Assembly (NCBI GenBank): GCA_035632315.1
Contig: DASQGZ010000024.1
Location: 1-45,029, forward strand
Reading direction: 5' to 3'
DNA: 45,029 bases
Source of the DNA: JAFDZW01 sp035632315
GTDB taxonomy: Bacteria > Bacteroidota > Ignavibacteria > Palsa-1295
Of the stretch, positions 43,848-45,029 are shown one piece after another. Below the pieces are notes generated by a model that searched no databases, was not told the origin of the DNA, and saw only the letters and a program-made list of their open reading frames with translations. The position numbers were made by a program, and so were the translations under genes. Position 1 is the stretch's first letter. Every line of letters begins with the position of its first letter.

Positions 43848-44957
43848 CTATATATACGCCGCCTCACCATGAAGAACTTCATCGAGTCCTCGTTCTTCTT
43901 CTTGAGCATTTACTTTGACCGGTGTTACGAGATCGATCACTTTAAGCATTCCGTAAGTGAATGCAAATGCGTAAGCTGCGGCACCGATCGTGACGCCAAG
44001 TTCGAGGAGGAAGAATGACGAATTACCAAGCAGTAAGCCATTAACGCCTGATGAGTTAACAGACGAATCGGCAAACACACCGAGCAGGATCACGCCAAGA
44101 CATCCGCCGACACCGTGAACACCCCAAACGTCAAGTGCGTCGTCCCAATGACGTTTATTCTTGAGTCGGACGGCTCCGAAGCATACTACCCCGCTAACGA
44201 TCCCGATAATTGCGGCACTTGTGGTCGTTACATACCCGGCTGCAGGTGTGATCGTAGCTAAGCCTGCAACGGCCCCGGTAAGCAGACCAAGAAACTTCGG
44301 CTTGCGCGATGCACGCCATTCCATCAAGAGCCAGACCATTGCGGCAAATGAAGCAGCGACATCAGTATTAAGAAATGCGATCGCCGTCACAGCGTTGACG
44401 CTAAACTCACTCCCGGCATTAAAGCCATACCAACCGAACCAAAGAAGTCCGGTCCCGAGAGCAACGAGCGGAATGCTATGCGCTTGCGAATCACTGACCG
44501 CGCGCTTGCCGACATAAAAGACCGACGCAAGCGCCGCAAAACCGGCGATCGCATGAACCACGATGCCGCCCGCAAAATCTTCGACACCCCACGATGCGAG
44601 CAACCCGCCTCCCCATACCATGTGCACAAACGGGAAATAGACGAATAGCAGCCACGCTCCGAGAAACAGCAGATATGCGGGGAAACGAACACGATTCGTA
44701 AATGCCCCGGTGATAAGCGCCGGCGTGATGATCGCGAACATCATCTGATATGCAATAAATACGATAAGCGGGATATTCGCTGTCAGCGGTGATGGCGCAG
44801 TCATCGTGACCCCGTGCAGGAATATCATATCGAAATTTCCGATCAAGCCGCCAAGCAGATCGGAATGTATAGCGACAGTCCCGCTGAAACACATCGAATA
44901 GCCGCACACGAACCAAAGCACGGTCCTGAAACCCATCGAGACGAAGCTTTGAATCAT
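43848..44957 (-). CDS. amt: Ammonium transporter Amt, remaining part after an in-frame stop
   Basis: 369 residues from the first ATG after an in-frame TGA; Amt normally has about 400 and starts further upstream. Motifs: FMIQ-type MIQSFVSMGFRTVLWFVCGY, VEDFAGGIVVHAIAG (first pore His) and VWGVHGVGGCLG (second pore His), and WYGFNAGSE. It moves ammonium across the inner membrane. The sequence before this ATG still reads as Amt (see next entry), so this start is an artefact of the stop and the true reading is interrupted. Function is doubtful because the first helix is cut off. No glnK is visible, as the upstream side is outside the window. Confidence 0.85.
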   Translation of the reverse strand: MIQSFVSMGFRTVLWFVCGYSMCFSGTVAIHSDLLGGLIGNFDMIFLHGVTMTAPSPLTANIPLIVFIAYQMMFAIITPALITGAFTNRVRFPAYLLFLGAWLLFVYFPFVHMVWGGGLLASWGVEDFAGGIVVHAIAGFAALASVFYVGKRAVSDSQAHSIPLVALGTGLLWFGWYGFNAGSEFSVNAVTAIAFLNTDVAASFAAMVWLLMEWRASRKPKFLGLLTGAVAGLATITPAAGYVTTTSAAIIGIVSGVVCFGAVRLKNKRHWDDALDVWGVHGVGGCLGVILLGVFADSSVNSSGVNGLLLGNSSFFLLELGVTIGAAAYAFAFTYGMLKVIDLVTPVKVNAQEEERGLDEVLHGEAAYI

Positions 44958-45029
44958 AATTGCCAGGACATTTTTCCTGCCGACGAGCCCTCAGTAAAAA
45001 AAAGACAAGCCGGGCGTCATCAACATCAC
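44958..45029 (-). pseudogene. amt: Interrupted N-terminal part of amt (in-frame TGA)
   Basis: In the same frame as the transporter, the bases read VMLMTPGLSFFY, stop, GLVGRKNVLAI and then the annotated ATG. Normal Amt proteins read LMTPGLAFFYGGLV..KNVLA here, so the TGA (44993-44991) stands exactly at the first glycine of FYGG; a single change from GGA gives it. The frame is the same on both sides, so it is a substitution, not an indel, although a run of eight Ts lies five bases away. The gene continues beyond the right edge. Either a real nonsense mutation or a sequence error. Confidence 0.85.

Noticed and set aside
44991..44993. TGA read as glycine (code 25) or as selenocysteine
   Set aside because: ileS, hutH, the DksA-like gene and others end in TGA, and no SECIS-like hairpin is evident.
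1..45029. tRNA, rRNA, CRISPR array, insertion sequence
   Set aside because: No gap exceeds about 230 bases and none holds a cloverleaf, repeat-spacer pattern or transposase fragment.

Overview
The window (45 kb, roughly half G+C) comes from a bacterium of the Bacteroidota/Chlorobi (FCB) side of the tree, most like the Kapaibacteria/Ignavibacteria. The evidence is seven secreted proteins with a C-terminal type IX secretion (T9SS) sorting domain, two good matches to the Bacteroidota promoter (TTTG, then TAnnTTTG), starts that mostly lack a Shine-Dalgarno, and paired genes such as dksA-lspA and xerC-hpf. It looks chromosomal. I see no rRNA, tRNA, CRISPR, insertion sequence or prophage.

Layout. 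1-2040 (+): tail of a YggS-type PLP protein, DivIVA-domain protein, nuclease lipoprotein, cytochrome c lipoprotein, ending at a bidirectional terminator. 2110-9653 (-): TPR protein, ileS, a T9SS seven-repeat protein, a DksA-like protein with a histone-like tail, lspA. 9774-11325 (+): DinB protein, msrA, YfiT-type DinB protein. 11326-19680 (-): T9SS arylsulfotransferase-like protein, small secreted proteins, DUF4292-like lipoprotein, YncE-like propeller, VanX-type dipeptidase, a short T9SS protein, and a coupled operon of MscS channel, DUF3109 protein and TMEM175-like channel. 19806-24211 (+): xerC, hpf, and a coupled pair of a histidine ammonia-lyase-like enzyme and an ABC membrane domain without ATPase. 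24241-28046 (-): two coupled T9SS proteins. 28232-41675 (+): EF-G-like GTPase, gpsA, T9SS beta-helix protein, anti-sigma-like protein, YjbR protein, 5'-nucleotidase, VWA protein, the C-terminal half of CarB as its own gene, a fluoride riboswitch with crcB, and a T9SS acetylesterase. 41682-end (-): a candidate metal-handling cluster (beta-barrel, HMA protein, unlisted 57-residue Cys-rich peptide, Cys/His-rich protein) and an ammonium transporter interrupted by an in-frame TGA.

Most interesting points: (1) the ammonia-lyase, whose MIO triad reads Ser-Ser-Gly, overlaps by 4 nt an NBD-less ABC membrane protein with a basic insert of about 200 residues; (2) a metallothionein-like exported peptide sits before a strong hairpin in the metal cluster; (3) a GGA-to-TGA change hits a conserved glycine position of amt; (4) carB is split; (5) a complete fluoride riboswitch with a matching pseudoknot precedes crcB; (6) the palindrome CGATCG is strongly over-represented. 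Functions are read from recognisable motifs; no database search was possible.
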